Shown: positions 46,383 to 55,445, counted from the first letter of the stretch. The stretch: 64,000 bases of DNA from a bacterium (GCA_016125225.1 WGME01000025.1:38110-102109), one strand, 5' to 3'. A program made the numbers and translations. Notes: generated by a model from the letters alone, not told the origin.

Positions 46383-46946
46383 TCACTTCGCTTTCGGGCC
46401 GACGAGTTCCACGAAGTTGCCATCGGGATCGCGAAGCACGGCGATGTAGACCCCTTCCGGAAAGCCCGCGGGCAAGCCCACCACGCCGTCACCGATCGGC
46501 TTCACCTTGTGTTCCGCGGCCCGGGCGACAGCAGCGTCAATATCGGTCACAAAGAACGTGAGATACCGGAACCCATAGCTGGAATGGATGAAGGTGTTGT
46601 CAACGCGGGCACCGGGGGCGGTCTTGAACTGCATCAGCTTCAGTTTGGTCGACTGTTCACCATCATCGAGAGCGAAGAACTTGCAGGTGAAGGGGAGCTT
46701 ATTCGTCAGGCCGATCTTCCCCGCAAAGTCGCCGGGGATATCCTTCGCGAGGACTTCCTTCATGCCGAGCACGTCGGTGTACCACTTGGCCGACTTATCG
46801 AGATCGCTGACGACGGTGCCCAGGTCAATGGTCATGCTGGCATATGGGCCGGCGGGTTTCTTTTCCTCGGCATCCTGAGCAGAAACCGTAGCAGCACTCA
46901 AAACCAGCGTCAAAGCGACAAGAGAACAAGACCACAGAGACCGCAT
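46383..46946 (-). CDS. Secreted VOC (glyoxalase/bleomycin-resistance fold) protein
   Basis: 187 residues from ATG 46946 (TGAGGAG six bases upstream) with signal peptide LWSCSLVALTLVLSAATVSA. The rest is one VOC domain of two beta-alpha-beta modules: MTIDLGTVVSDLDKSAKWYT, VLGMKEVLAKDIPG, YLTFFVTDIDAAVARAAEH and IAVLRDPDGNFVELVGPK. Export of a VOC protein is unusual outside Planctomycetes. The metal ligands are only partly visible, so whether it acts as lyase, dioxygenase or binding protein is open. Frame extends to 47090 but the signal peptide fixes the start. Confidence 0.87.
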   Translation of the reverse strand: MRSLWSCSLVALTLVLSAATVSAQDAEEKKPAGPYASMTIDLGTVVSDLDKSAKWYTDVLGMKEVLAKDIPGDFAGKIGLTNKLPFTCKFFALDDGEQSTKLKLMQFKTAPGARVDNTFIHSSYGFRYLTFFVTDIDAAVARAAEHKVKPIGDGVVGLPAGFPEGVYIAVLRDPDGNFVELVGPKAK

Positions 46947-47167
46947 GGGCAACTCCTCAGGTGTGTGATATTCAGTGGGACCGGAACAGGTACCGTGATC
47001 ATTCGCGGATTGAGAAGAAATCGCAAGCGCACAGCCGTGAATGGGAATCACCATGGTATCGTCAGTAGCCTTGTTGATTCCCGCATGCAATGATGGTTGA
47101 ACACCTCATCGATCATCGTTTCCTCTCCACGCTGTCACACTCCGCGAGAAATGGAAATCCCAAGCTC

Positions 47168-48859
47168 ATGCGAAATCTGCTGGTGGTTTTGTTGTTCGGT
47201 ATCGTGTCACTGCCTCGCGATGGTTTCGCCAGTCCTGATGTGTGCGAAGCCGATGTCTGCGTTTATGGTGGCACATCCGGCGGTGTAATGGCAGCGGTCC
47301 AGGCGGCACGCATGGGACAACGGGTCGTGCTGGTGGAACCGGGACGGCATCTGGGGGGCATGACGTCCGGCGGACTGGCAGCGGTCGATATTGGCGACCC
47401 GCGCAGTGTCGGTGGGCTCGCTAGGGAATACTTCACGCGTCTGGTTGGCGAATACAGCAAGGAACTCCGCTGGGACCAGCCGTTCAAGGCCGATGGGGGA
47501 CCTGCAACTGGCGGAGCGTATTCCATCGAACCGCATGTCGCGGAACAGTTGTTCGATACGCTGGTGAAAGAAGCCGGTGTGATCGTATTGCGCGAGGCAC
47601 GATTGCATAAAGCCATCATGGCTGGAACCCGCATTACCGAAATTCAGACCGATGACGACCGTCGCATTCGCGCGAAGATGTTCATCGATACCACTTACGA
47701 GGGCGATCTGCTGGCGGCGGCGGGTGTGTCTTACATCGTTGGTCGCGAGAGCAATGCGACCTATGGCGAACAGTACAACGGCATTCATTACGCGGAGAAA
47801 TATCAACCCCGGACAGGTCATCTGATGCCCGGTCCCAATGGCCGGGTCAAGGGAGGGCAGGGGGTCTGGGATCGCGACTTTCCGCTCGATCCGTACAAGA
47901 TTCCCGGCGATCCGACCAGCGGGCTCTTACCACTGGTTGATGCAGGCGACCCTGGTATTCCCGGCGATGCAGCCCCCGGCGTCATGGCCTATTGCTATCG
48001 GCTCTGTCTCACCACTGACAAAGCGAATCAGCGACCGATAGAACCACTCCCCGATTACGATCCCGCCCGCTATGAACTGGTAGTCCGGTTCATTTCCGCG
48101 TGTCTGGCGAATGGCGACGACATGGACCTGAGCTGGTTCAGCAAGCACGATCCGCTGCCTCATGGCAAGTGTGACTTCAATACTGCAACCTTCGGCGGGA
48201 ATCTACCAGGCGCCAGTTGGGCTTGGCCGGAAGCCAGTTATGTCGAACGCGAGCAGATTGCGAAATCCATCGAAAACTATCACCGTGGGCTGCTGCACTT
48301 TCTCGCTACCGATCCAAGGGTTCCACCAAAAGTTCGCACCGACATGCAGCGCTTCGGCTTGCCCCGCGACGAGTTCACGGACAACGGGGGCTGGCCGCAT
48401 CAGGTCTATGTGCGCGAAGGCCGTCGCATGATCAGCGATCTCGTACTGACCGAGCATCACACCTTCGGTCGCAAAGAGGCAGAGCATTCGATCGGACTCG
48501 GCTCTTATGGAACCGATGTGCATGAAATTCGCCGCATTGTGAAGGATGGTGTCGTGATCCGCGAGGGCAAGGTCGCCGGTGGTCGCGGCGGCTTTGGTCC
48601 GTATCAGATCGGTTATGCCGCCATCGTCCCGAAACGAACCCAATGTGAGAACCTGCTGGTGACGTTCGCCCTGTCAGCGAGCCACACCGCGTTCGCGAGC
48701 ATCCGCATGGAACCGGTGTTCATGGTCACCAGTCAATCCGCCGCGACCGCCGCCACGTTAGCGATTCAACATCAGCAGGCGGTTCAGGATGTCGATTACA
48801 ATCAGCTCCAGAAAAGACTGCTCGCCGATGGTCAGGTGCTGACCTGGCCGCCGAAATAG
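47168..48859 (+). CDS. Secreted FAD-dependent oxidoreductase
   Basis: 563 residues from ATG 47168 with a signal peptide (RNLLVVLLFGIVSLPRDGFA). FAD motif ADVCVYGGTSGGVMAAVQAA, then RHLGGMTSGGLAAVDIG and the second-sheet segment KMFIDTTYEGDLLAAAGVSY; C-terminal TFALSASHTAFASIRMEPVFM with QSAATAATLAIQ. This pattern belongs to the 'FAD-dependent oxidoreductase / xanthan lyase-related' family common in Planctomycetes. The reaction is unknown, presumably oxidation of a sugar. A frame start at 47090 is possible but lacks a signal. Confidence 0.9.
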   Translation: MRNLLVVLLFGIVSLPRDGFASPDVCEADVCVYGGTSGGVMAAVQAARMGQRVVLVEPGRHLGGMTSGGLAAVDIGDPRSVGGLAREYFTRLVGEYSKELRWDQPFKADGGPATGGAYSIEPHVAEQLFDTLVKEAGVIVLREARLHKAIMAGTRITEIQTDDDRRIRAKMFIDTTYEGDLLAAAGVSYIVGRESNATYGEQYNGIHYAEKYQPRTGHLMPGPNGRVKGGQGVWDRDFPLDPYKIPGDPTSGLLPLVDAGDPGIPGDAAPGVMAYCYRLCLTTDKANQRPIEPLPDYDPARYELVVRFISACLANGDDMDLSWFSKHDPLPHGKCDFNTATFGGNLPGASWAWPEASYVEREQIAKSIENYHRGLLHFLATDPRVPPKVRTDMQRFGLPRDEFTDNGGWPHQVYVREGRRMISDLVLTEHHTFGRKEAEHSIGLGSYGTDVHEIRRIVKDGVVIREGKVAGGRGGFGPYQIGYAAIVPKRTQCENLLVTFALSASHTAFASIRMEPVFMVTSQSAATAATLAIQHQQAVQDVDYNQLQKRLLADGQVLTWPPK

Positions 48860-48878
48860 ACCGACAGTGCGAGCCGCA

Positions 48879-49583
48879 TCAGAGAGCGTACGACAAATAC
48901 ATCACAGCTTTCTCGGCCATGTGATTGGCATAGTTCCAGCCGTAACCACCAGCCGTCGTCGTGAAGTCTTCATCAAAGGGGATGCCGGACGACATCAGCT
49001 TGCTGGCAAGGGTCTGCACACCGTCGAGGCAGTAATGGTCGGCGGGGTCACACAGCAGCAGTTGCCGCTTCGGCCAGTTGAGCGGGTTGATGTGCAGTGT
49101 GGCGATGCGTTGCCGGGCCGCTTCGCGATCAGGAAACATGGCATCCAGCGTGGTGCCATGCCCATGCCACGATTCAAAATCGACCTTGGGCGAGATCGCT
49201 ACAACAGTGCTGAAGATCCTCGGATACCGATACGCGACCTGCAATGCCCCTTGGCCTCCCATTTCGACGCCAAAAATGCTCAGCGATTCGGTAATCTCCG
49301 GAAAGCGTTCCCGCAGAAACTCGACCACGCTGGTGCCGACGAATTCCACGGGACTGATCGCGGGATCGAAATCGGGCCAGACTTCCTGCGTCCACCAGCA
49401 GTGCGGACCGAGAGGACACAGGCAGGCGAGTTGCTGCTGTTCCAGCGCCGCGTGATAGGCCGCATTGTCTTTGAGCGTGACGCTATCGTAACCATGCAGA
49501 AAGACGCACACGCCACGGGGTGAACCGCTGGGCAGCAGCAACTCAGCCGGTTTGCCAGCGATCTTGATCGGGGAACAGTTCAT
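48879..49583 (-). CDS. Alpha/beta hydrolase-fold protein with Glu at the nucleophile position
   Basis: 234 residues, esterase-D-like fold: oxyanion region CVFLHGYDS, CPLGPHCWW, nucleophile elbow SIFGVEMGGQGALQVAYRYP, a putative Asp in LLLCDPADHYCLD and His in WNYANHMAEKAV. The elbow reads G-V-E-M-G-G, so the catalytic Ser/Cys is replaced by Glu; activity as a serine esterase is not expected unless chemistry differs. No signal peptide. I start at ATG 49583, because residues encoded further upstream come from an intergenic inverted repeat. Confidence 0.82.
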   Translation of the reverse strand: MNCSPIKIAGKPAELLLPSGSPRGVCVFLHGYDSVTLKDNAAYHAALEQQQLACLCPLGPHCWWTQEVWPDFDPAISPVEFVGTSVVEFLRERFPEITESLSIFGVEMGGQGALQVAYRYPRIFSTVVAISPKVDFESWHGHGTTLDAMFPDREAARQRIATLHINPLNWPKRQLLLCDPADHYCLDGVQTLASKLMSSGIPFDEDFTTTAGGYGWNYANHMAEKAVMYLSYAL

Positions 49584-49590
49584 CTCAAGA

Positions 49591-49724
49591 AAATCCGAAA
49601 CTCGAAATCCGAAATTCGAAGGAAATCTCAACTCGCAAATTCTAAACGGAAACGCGCAGGACGTATCTATTCTGAGTTTGAGATTTGGAATTTCCTTCGG
49701 ATTTCGAGCTTCGGATTTCGAATT
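49591..49724. repeat. Inverted repeat, AAATCCGAAA family
   Basis: Left arm about 49591-49647 (AAATCCGAAACTCGAAATCC, GAAATTCGAAGGAAAT, ...) and right arm about 49675-49724 (GATTTGGAATTTCCTTCGG, ATTTCGAGC, ...) are imperfect inverted copies of 45-55 bp. The arms are themselves made of repeated 'TCCGAAA/TTCGAA' words. It separates the hydrolase and the Lhr gene, which are divergent. I recall similar words in other planctomycete genomes (unchecked). Confidence 0.82.
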
Positions 49725-49783
49725 TGCCCCATTGGAGAACTCTTGCCTCCCGCCGTATTATACGGAGACGCAAGGAGTGAGCC

Positions 49784-52700
49784 GTGAATGCTGCCCAGGC
49801 CGTGCCGGTCGATTTTCATCCGCTGATCGCCGAGTGGTTTGCCCGCAAGTTTGCCGGGCCGACCGAGCCGCAACGGTGGGGTTGGCCGGTGATCGCCGCG
49901 GGGGGGCACACCCTCATCGCCGCTCCCACCGGGTCGGGCAAAACGCTCACAGCGTTTCTGGCGGTGATTGATCGCCTGTTCCGAGAAGCCGAACGGGGCC
50001 AACTTGGCAACGAAATTCGCGTGGTCTATCTCTCGCCGTTGCGGGCCTTGTCCAACGACATGCAACGCAATCTGTCGGGACCGCTCGCCGAGATCGCGGC
50101 TCTCGCCGAAGAACGGGGGCTTGATGTTCCACCGTTACGGGTTGGTTTAAGAACCGGCGACACCTCGGCTTCACAACGGGCCGCATTGGTCCGACGCCCG
50201 CCGCATCTGCTCGTCACCACGCCGGAGTCGTTGTATCTCCTGCTGACCTCGCCCAAAGGCCGCGAGGCCTTGCGGAATGTCGAGACGGTCATCGTCGATG
50301 AAATTCATGCGCTGGTGCGTGACAAACGCGGCTCGCACATGGCGTTGTCACTGGAGCGGTTGCAGGCCCTTATCGGTCGACCGATCCAGCGGATCGGGTT
50401 GTCCGCCACGCAGAAGCCGCTGGAACGGATTGCGGATTTTCTTGTGGGCACCGGAAGCCCAGGGATCGCCACCCCAGGGCTCGAAATAACTACGGGTGGC
50501 GGGGGCGCTCCGAAGGAAGCCCCCGGTAGCGACGCTGATTCTCGGGGGCTTCCGCATTCGCGGAGCGCCCCCGCCACCCGTAAAAAGCGTTCACAGCAAC
50601 GTGCTTTGTTCGATGACGACGCCGATCCAGAGACACCATCACCGAGGGGACTCACGTCCCCCCGCTCGCCGGGTTGCACGATCGTCGATATCGGTCATCA
50701 ACGGCAACTTGACCTGGGCATCGAAGTCCCCAACGAATCCATTGGCCCGGTTTGCACGCATGAAGAATGGGCGGTGATTCATCAACGGCTCGGCGAACTC
50801 ATTCAGTCGCACCGCAGCACGCTCATCTTCGTCAACACCCGCCGCATGGCTGAGCGGTTAACGCATCAACTTAGTGAACTCCTCGGCGAAGAACACGTGA
50901 GCAGTCATCACGGTTCGTTGTCGGCCGAGATTCGCGAACAGACGGAACAACGGCTCAAGACCGGACAATTGAAAGCGGTCGTCGCGACGGCCTCTCTCGA
51001 ACTGGGTCTCGATGTCGGTTACATCGACCTTGTGATCCAGATGGGTTCACCGCGGGCCATTGCCACGTTTCTGCAGCGGATCGGTCGGGCAGGTCACTCG
51101 CTGCATGCGATCCCCAAAGGCCGCGTGATTCCACTCAGTCGCGATGAACTGCTCGAATGCATGGCCTTGATCCGGGCGGTGCGACATGGCGTGCTCGATG
51201 CCGTCCGCATTCCAGTTGCCCCGCTCGACATTCTCGTGCAGCAGCTGGTCGCCGAGGTGACCTGCGAGGAATGGGACGCCGATGCGTTGTTCGACTTGTG
51301 CCGTCGGGCTGATCCCTTTCGCCATCTCACACGCGAGGTGTTTGAAGAGGTGCTGCAGTTTCTGAGCGAGGGATTGACCGAACGGTCCGGTCGCGCTCGG
51401 GCCTTGATTTTTTATGATCGCGTCGGCCGACGGATCAAAGCCCGACCGATCGCCAAGTCGGCGGCCATTGGCAATGCGGGGGCCATTCCCGAAACGGGGC
51501 AATACCGCGTCGTGGCAGAGCCGGAACACACGGTGATCGGCAGCGTCGATGAAGACTTCGCCGTCGAAAGCCAGCGGGGCGACATCTTCCTGCTCGGTAA
51601 CACGTCATGGCAGATTCAGCATGTGCGGCAGGGCGATGTGGTGGTGCATGATGCTCACGGCGCGCCGCCCACAATCCCCTTCTGGTTTGGTGAAGCGCCG
51701 GGTCGGACCATCGAACTGTCGACCGAAGTGTCTCGATTGCGCGATGAGATCGCCGCGCGTGCGACCGATCCCGCAGCCGCTGCGGAGTGGGTGGTGAATG
51801 AAACGACGTGCCCGGAGCACATCGCGGGATCGATTGTCGAGTACATCCGTTCGGAAGAAACGGCCGTTGGTTTTGTCCCCGGTCAAACGAAGATTCTGTT
51901 TGAACGTTTCTTCGATGAGACCGGCGGGATGCAATTGGTGGTGCATGCCCCGTTTGGTGCCCCGATCACGCGGGCCTGGGGCTATGCGATGCGGAAGCGG
52001 TTCTGCCGCAGCTTCGACTTTGAACTGCAGGCGACCGCGGACGATGATGGTTTTATTCTCTCGCTCGGTCCGCAGCACAGCTTTCCGATTGAATCGCTGT
52101 TCGGCATGCTGACGTCGGAGAATGTCGAGGCATTGCTATCGCAAGCCATTCTCGTCGAACCGACCTTCCAACTACGCTGGCGGTGGAATGCCACGCGGGC
52201 GTTACTGCTGCAACGCATGAAGTTCGGCAAGAAAGTCCCTCCCGCGCTGCAACGCTTTCGGGCCGATGACTTGCTGACATCGGTCTTTCCACAGTTGACC
52301 GGCTGTCTGGAGAATCACACTGGCGACATTGAACTCCCTGACCATCCTCTGGTCCGACAGACCATGCACGATTGCCTGCATGAGGCGATGGACATCAACG
52401 GCTTGATTCAGGTGCTGCGACAAATTGAGGCGGGCGACATCAAGCTCATCGGCCGTGATACGCGCGAGCCGTCGCCGTTCTGTTATGAGCTGCTGAATGC
52501 GTACCCGTATGCGTTTCTGGATGGCGGCGAGATTCAGGAACGCCGCACCCGCGTGGTCAGCCCCGGTAGTGCCCTCACGCCCGATATGCCCGCACTCGAC
52601 TGGCTCGATCCCGCCGCGATCGATCAGGTGGTATCGGAAGCGGCACCGTTAGTCCGACAACGCGATGAACTCCACGACTTCCTGTTGAGCGTCGGTATCT

Positions 52701-54421
52701 TGCCCTGTACAACGCTGGTCGGTTCATCTGGTGACTTGGCCTGGCATCGCTTGCCACTGCAAGAATGGCAAGGCTACATCCGCGAGTTGACCGACGAACG
52801 GCGGGTCTTCACGATTCCGCTGCCGGATGGTCGCAAAGCCTGGGTGCCGATCGAACGCTGGCCAGCGGTCACCTTGTTATATCCCGAAGCCAAATTACCC
52901 GAAGATTATGCAGTCCCAGCTGGTGTGCGGACCGAATGGGATGGCGTCGCCGCCCGCATCTTCATCGCGCGGGGGTGGCTCGAATTCTGTGGCCCGGTGA
53001 CTGCTGCCGAATTGGCGAATCAATTGTGCTGGAGCGAATCACAAACCGCCGCCATTCTCGAAGCCCTCGAAGGCGAGGGCGTGGTGATGCGCGGGCGGTA
53101 TCGCCAGTCGAGTGATGATGGGCCTCTCGACTGGTGTCATCGCCGGTTATTGAATCGCATCCACCGCCGCACCATTGCTGGTCTGCGGCAGCAGATCGAA
53201 CCGGTGAATGTCGCGGCGTTCCAGCGGTTCCTGTTCGAGTACCACGGCCTTGCCGGCAGTGAACCACGCAGCGGTGCCAGCGGTTTATTTGAAGTCCTCT
53301 CGCAGTTGCAGGGACTCGATCTCTCGGCGGTCGCCTGGGAACGCGACCTGCTGTCACGTCGCTTGAAAGACTATCAACCCGAGTGGCTCGATGAACTCTG
53401 CCTCACGGGCGAAGTCGGTTGGGGCCGATTGTATCCGCCGAAGCTCGCCGCCGATCGCACCACGGGCACGGCACTCACGCGTGTAGTGCCGATTTCGCTG
53501 TTCCTGCGGGGCGATCTGCCCTGGTTGCTCACGCGTACTGAGTCCAATGCTCCGGAACCGCTGTCGAGCACGGCTGAGGAAATTCGCGAACATCTCGCAG
53601 CTCACGGGGCTTCGTTTGCGACCGATCTGCTGACGACCACGCGGATGTTGCCGACGCATCTGGAAGAATCACTGGGCGAGTTGATCAGTCGTGGTCTGGT
53701 GACCAGTGACACCTTTGCCGGGCTGCGATCGTTGATTGCCGAGAAGACAAATGTTCTCGGCCGACCGTCGCGATCGAGTCCGCCGGGCCTCGCACGAAAA
53801 CGCGTACTCGGCGTGGTCTCTGGCCGCTGGTCGATCTGGCGGCGACCGTTGCTGAATGATGCGACGGTTTCCGATGCCGATCGGTTGCAGGCGTGGGCCT
53901 GGCAACTCATTCGCCGTTGGGGCGTGATGTTCCGTGACTTGCTGGCCCAGGAAGATGGGGCTCCCAAGTGGTGGGAATTGGCTCCGATTTATCGCCGACT
54001 GGAAGCTCGGGGAGAACTGCGCGGCGGACGGTTCATCACCGGCGTTGCAGGCGAACAATTCGCCCTGGAATCGACGATCACGCAACTTCGTAAACACCGG
54101 GATACCGGCCTGCAACCTGACATGATTTCCATCAGTGCCGTTGATCCGCTCAATCTGGTCGGAGTGTTGTCGGCTCCGCCCCGTGTCCCGGCTCAGGCGA
54201 CCAATCGTGTGGCTTATCTGCGGGGAGTTCCGGCCGCGGCTCTGCAAGGGGGCGAGGTCGTCTGGCTGCTGAAAGTCTCCCCGCAGGAACGCCAGCAACT
54301 CACCGCCGTGTTGCATGGTCGCGATACCGATGAAATCCCCGATCCGCATGCCCGCCGTCGCACGTCCCGCCCGAAACCGCAGGAATACCCCAACCAGATC
54401 CCCCGCCCCGTGATCTCGTAA
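49784..54421 (+). CDS. lhr: Lhr-type large superfamily 2 helicase
   Basis: ATP-dependent 3'-5' RNA:DNA/DNA helicase of repair, 1545 residues, the 'long' Lhr layout. RecA1: Walker A LIAAPTGSGKTLTAF, VVYLSPLRALSNDM, LVTTPESLYLLL, IVDEIHALV, LSATQKPLER. RecA2: LIFVNTRRMAERLTHQL, HHGSLSAE, ATASLELGLDVGYIDLV, FLQRIGRAGHSLH. Then the winged-helix and beta-barrel Lhr core, and a C-terminal extension to 1545. A linker at about residues 225-305 (50457-50675) is built from three intergenic-type palindromes and is translated. Start is GTG 49784 with CAAGGAG in front. A 33-bp perfect dyad follows the stop. Confidence 0.94.
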   Translation: MNAAQAVPVDFHPLIAEWFARKFAGPTEPQRWGWPVIAAGGHTLIAAPTGSGKTLTAFLAVIDRLFREAERGQLGNEIRVVYLSPLRALSNDMQRNLSGPLAEIAALAEERGLDVPPLRVGLRTGDTSASQRAALVRRPPHLLVTTPESLYLLLTSPKGREALRNVETVIVDEIHALVRDKRGSHMALSLERLQALIGRPIQRIGLSATQKPLERIADFLVGTGSPGIATPGLEITTGGGGAPKEAPGSDADSRGLPHSRSAPATRKKRSQQRALFDDDADPETPSPRGLTSPRSPGCTIVDIGHQRQLDLGIEVPNESIGPVCTHEEWAVIHQRLGELIQSHRSTLIFVNTRRMAERLTHQLSELLGEEHVSSHHGSLSAEIREQTEQRLKTGQLKAVVATASLELGLDVGYIDLVIQMGSPRAIATFLQRIGRAGHSLHAIPKGRVIPLSRDELLECMALIRAVRHGVLDAVRIPVAPLDILVQQLVAEVTCEEWDADALFDLCRRADPFRHLTREVFEEVLQFLSEGLTERSGRARALIFYDRVGRRIKARPIAKSAAIGNAGAIPETGQYRVVAEPEHTVIGSVDEDFAVESQRGDIFLLGNTSWQIQHVRQGDVVVHDAHGAPPTIPFWFGEAPGRTIELSTEVSRLRDEIAARATDPAAAAEWVVNETTCPEHIAGSIVEYIRSEETAVGFVPGQTKILFERFFDETGGMQLVVHAPFGAPITRAWGYAMRKRFCRSFDFELQATADDDGFILSLGPQHSFPIESLFGMLTSENVEALLSQAILVEPTFQLRWRWNATRALLLQRMKFGKKVPPALQRFRADDLLTSVFPQLTGCLENHTGDIELPDHPLVRQTMHDCLHEAMDINGLIQVLRQIEAGDIKLIGRDTREPSPFCYELLNAYPYAFLDGGEIQERRTRVVSPGSALTPDMPALDWLDPAAIDQVVSEAAPLVRQRDELHDFLLSVGILPCTTLVGSSGDLAWHRLPLQEWQGYIRELTDERRVFTIPLPDGRKAWVPIERWPAVTLLYPEAKLPEDYAVPAGVRTEWDGVAARIFIARGWLEFCGPVTAAELANQLCWSESQTAAILEALEGEGVVMRGRYRQSSDDGPLDWCHRRLLNRIHRRTIAGLRQQIEPVNVAAFQRFLFEYHGLAGSEPRSGASGLFEVLSQLQGLDLSAVAWERDLLSRRLKDYQPEWLDELCLTGEVGWGRLYPPKLAADRTTGTALTRVVPISLFLRGDLPWLLTRTESNAPEPLSSTAEEIREHLAAHGASFATDLLTTTRMLPTHLEESLGELISRGLVTSDTFAGLRSLIAEKTNVLGRPSRSSPPGLARKRVLGVVSGRWSIWRRPLLNDATVSDADRLQAWAWQLIRRWGVMFRDLLAQEDGAPKWWELAPIYRRLEARGELRGGRFITGVAGEQFALESTITQLRKHRDTGLQPDMISISAVDPLNLVGVLSAPPRVPAQATNRVAYLRGVPAAALQGGEVVWLLKVSPQERQQLTAVLHGRDTDEIPDPHARRRTSRPKPQEYPNQIPRPVIS
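50458..50674 (+). repeat. Cluster of three palindromic repeats inside the lhr coding sequence
   Basis: (1) 50458-50485, AGCCCAGGGATCGCCACCCC then AGGGCTCG, resembling the CCCAGGGAT hairpins at 37687 and 39961. (2) 50491-50582: perfect 22-bp arms TACGGGTGGCGGGGGCGCTC-CG and inverted, enclosing GGAAGCCCCCG/CGGGGGCTTCC. (3) 50645-50674: GAGGGGACTCACGTCCCCCC then GCTCGC, matching the right arm of the element at 5799-5826. All three are in frame and read through as a Gly/Pro/Ser/Arg-rich linker between the two RecA domains. Confidence 0.9.
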
Positions 54422-54423
54422 AT

Positions 54424-54504
54424 TTAGCCGCGAGGCAACGCCGAGCGCTGGGTTAATCGCCACGTGGGATGTTAACCCAGCGCTCGGCGTTGCCTCGCGG
54501 CTAA
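54424..54504. repeat. Perfect 33-bp inverted repeat downstream of lhr
   Basis: 54424-54456 (starting TTAGCCGCGAGGCAACGCCG and ending GCTGGGTTAA) is the exact reverse complement of 54472-54504, with a 15-bp spacer. It begins three bases after the lhr stop. Arms contain no gene. The length and perfection suggest a recent insertion of a MITE- or REP-like unit; it also forms an extremely stable hairpin that must stop or stabilise transcripts. Confidence 0.97.
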
Positions 54505-54524
54505 GGATTAATGTTGAAAACCGC

Positions 54525-55445
54525 ATGAGCACGACTACAACTACGTCTCGTCCATTACAACCGTTGCCATTGACGATGGCATCAGCGCTGCTCACGCTGT
54601 TGACCGTAGTGCTATGGGGTGGCAATCCCGTTGCCACGCGATTCTCCATCGATGCCTTGCCGCCGATTACTGTCGCGGGACTGCGCTTCCTGCTGGCGAC
54701 CGGGGTGATGCTGCTCTGGTGTGTGTGGGAGGGAGTGTCCTTTCGAGTGACGGCGAAACAATGGCCACCGATTCTCATCGCCGGGACGTTGTTGTTCCTG
54801 CAGATTCTCACCTTCACCATCGCTGCGGCCTGGACGAGTTGCTCCCATGCCTCGCTGTTCGTGAATACGTTTGTTTTCTGGGTCGTCGGCCTCGAACACT
54901 TTCTGATCAAGACCGATCGACTCACCAGCCTGCGTTGGGCTGGGCTGGCACTCGCGGCGGTCGGTTCGATCACGTTGCTTTGGGAAGGTCAGGCTCCGGC
55001 GTCGCAACCCGACCCGACCAGCGTCGCTGGCGATACATTATTGCTGTTCAGCGCGTTCCTCTTCGCCGTCAAGTTTCTGTATACCAAGCAGGCTCTCAAA
55101 GTCATCGGCCCGACGGAACTGATCTTCTGGCACGATATTGTCGCTGTGTTGCAGTTCGCGATCGCGGCAGTGATCTGGGAACAACCGGTCTTTCATTCGG
55201 TGGACTGGCCCGCGTGGCTGGGATTGTTGTATCAGGGGATCTTCGTGGGCGGCATCTGCTTCGCGCTGCAGGCCCATCTCTTGAAGAAGCATTCGGCCTC
55301 GCAAATTGCGGTTTTCAGCTTTCTGACGCCCTTGTTCGGCATGCTGCTGGGCATGCTGTTTCGCGGCGATCATCTTTCGATCTGGTTGGTCGCCTCGGGT
55401 CTCACCATCGCGGCGGGTATCTATCTGGTGAACCGTCGTGAATGA
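54525..55445 (+). CDS. EamA/DMT-family transporter
   Basis: 306 residues with ten predicted helices in two EamA repeats, for example LTLLTVVLWGGNPVATRFSI, GLRFLLATGVMLLWCVWEG, TSCSHASLFVNTFVFWVVG in the first half and DTLLLFSAFLFAVKFLYTKQ, WLGLLYQGIFVGGICFALQA, FSFLTPLFGMLLGMLFRGD in the second. The GGNPVA and P-T-x-xF features are typical of RhaT/YdcZ-like drug/metabolite exporters. Substrate unknown. A frame on the other strand of 434 codons is a shadow. Confidence 0.92.
   Translation: MSTTTTTSRPLQPLPLTMASALLTLLTVVLWGGNPVATRFSIDALPPITVAGLRFLLATGVMLLWCVWEGVSFRVTAKQWPPILIAGTLLFLQILTFTIAAAWTSCSHASLFVNTFVFWVVGLEHFLIKTDRLTSLRWAGLALAAVGSITLLWEGQAPASQPDPTSVAGDTLLLFSAFLFAVKFLYTKQALKVIGPTELIFWHDIVAVLQFAIAAVIWEQPVFHSVDWPAWLGLLYQGIFVGGICFALQAHLLKKHSASQIAVFSFLTPLFGMLLGMLFRGDHLSIWLVASGLTIAAGIYLVNRRE

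Noticed and set aside
49584..49631. N-terminal extension of the Glu-elbow hydrolase
   Set aside because: These codons are part of the AAATCCGAAA inverted repeat, so the start at 49583 is preferred.
53669..54973. 434-codon minus-strand frame across lhr end and the EamA gene
   Set aside because: Spans a gene boundary and a 33-bp palindrome, antisense to two convincing genes.
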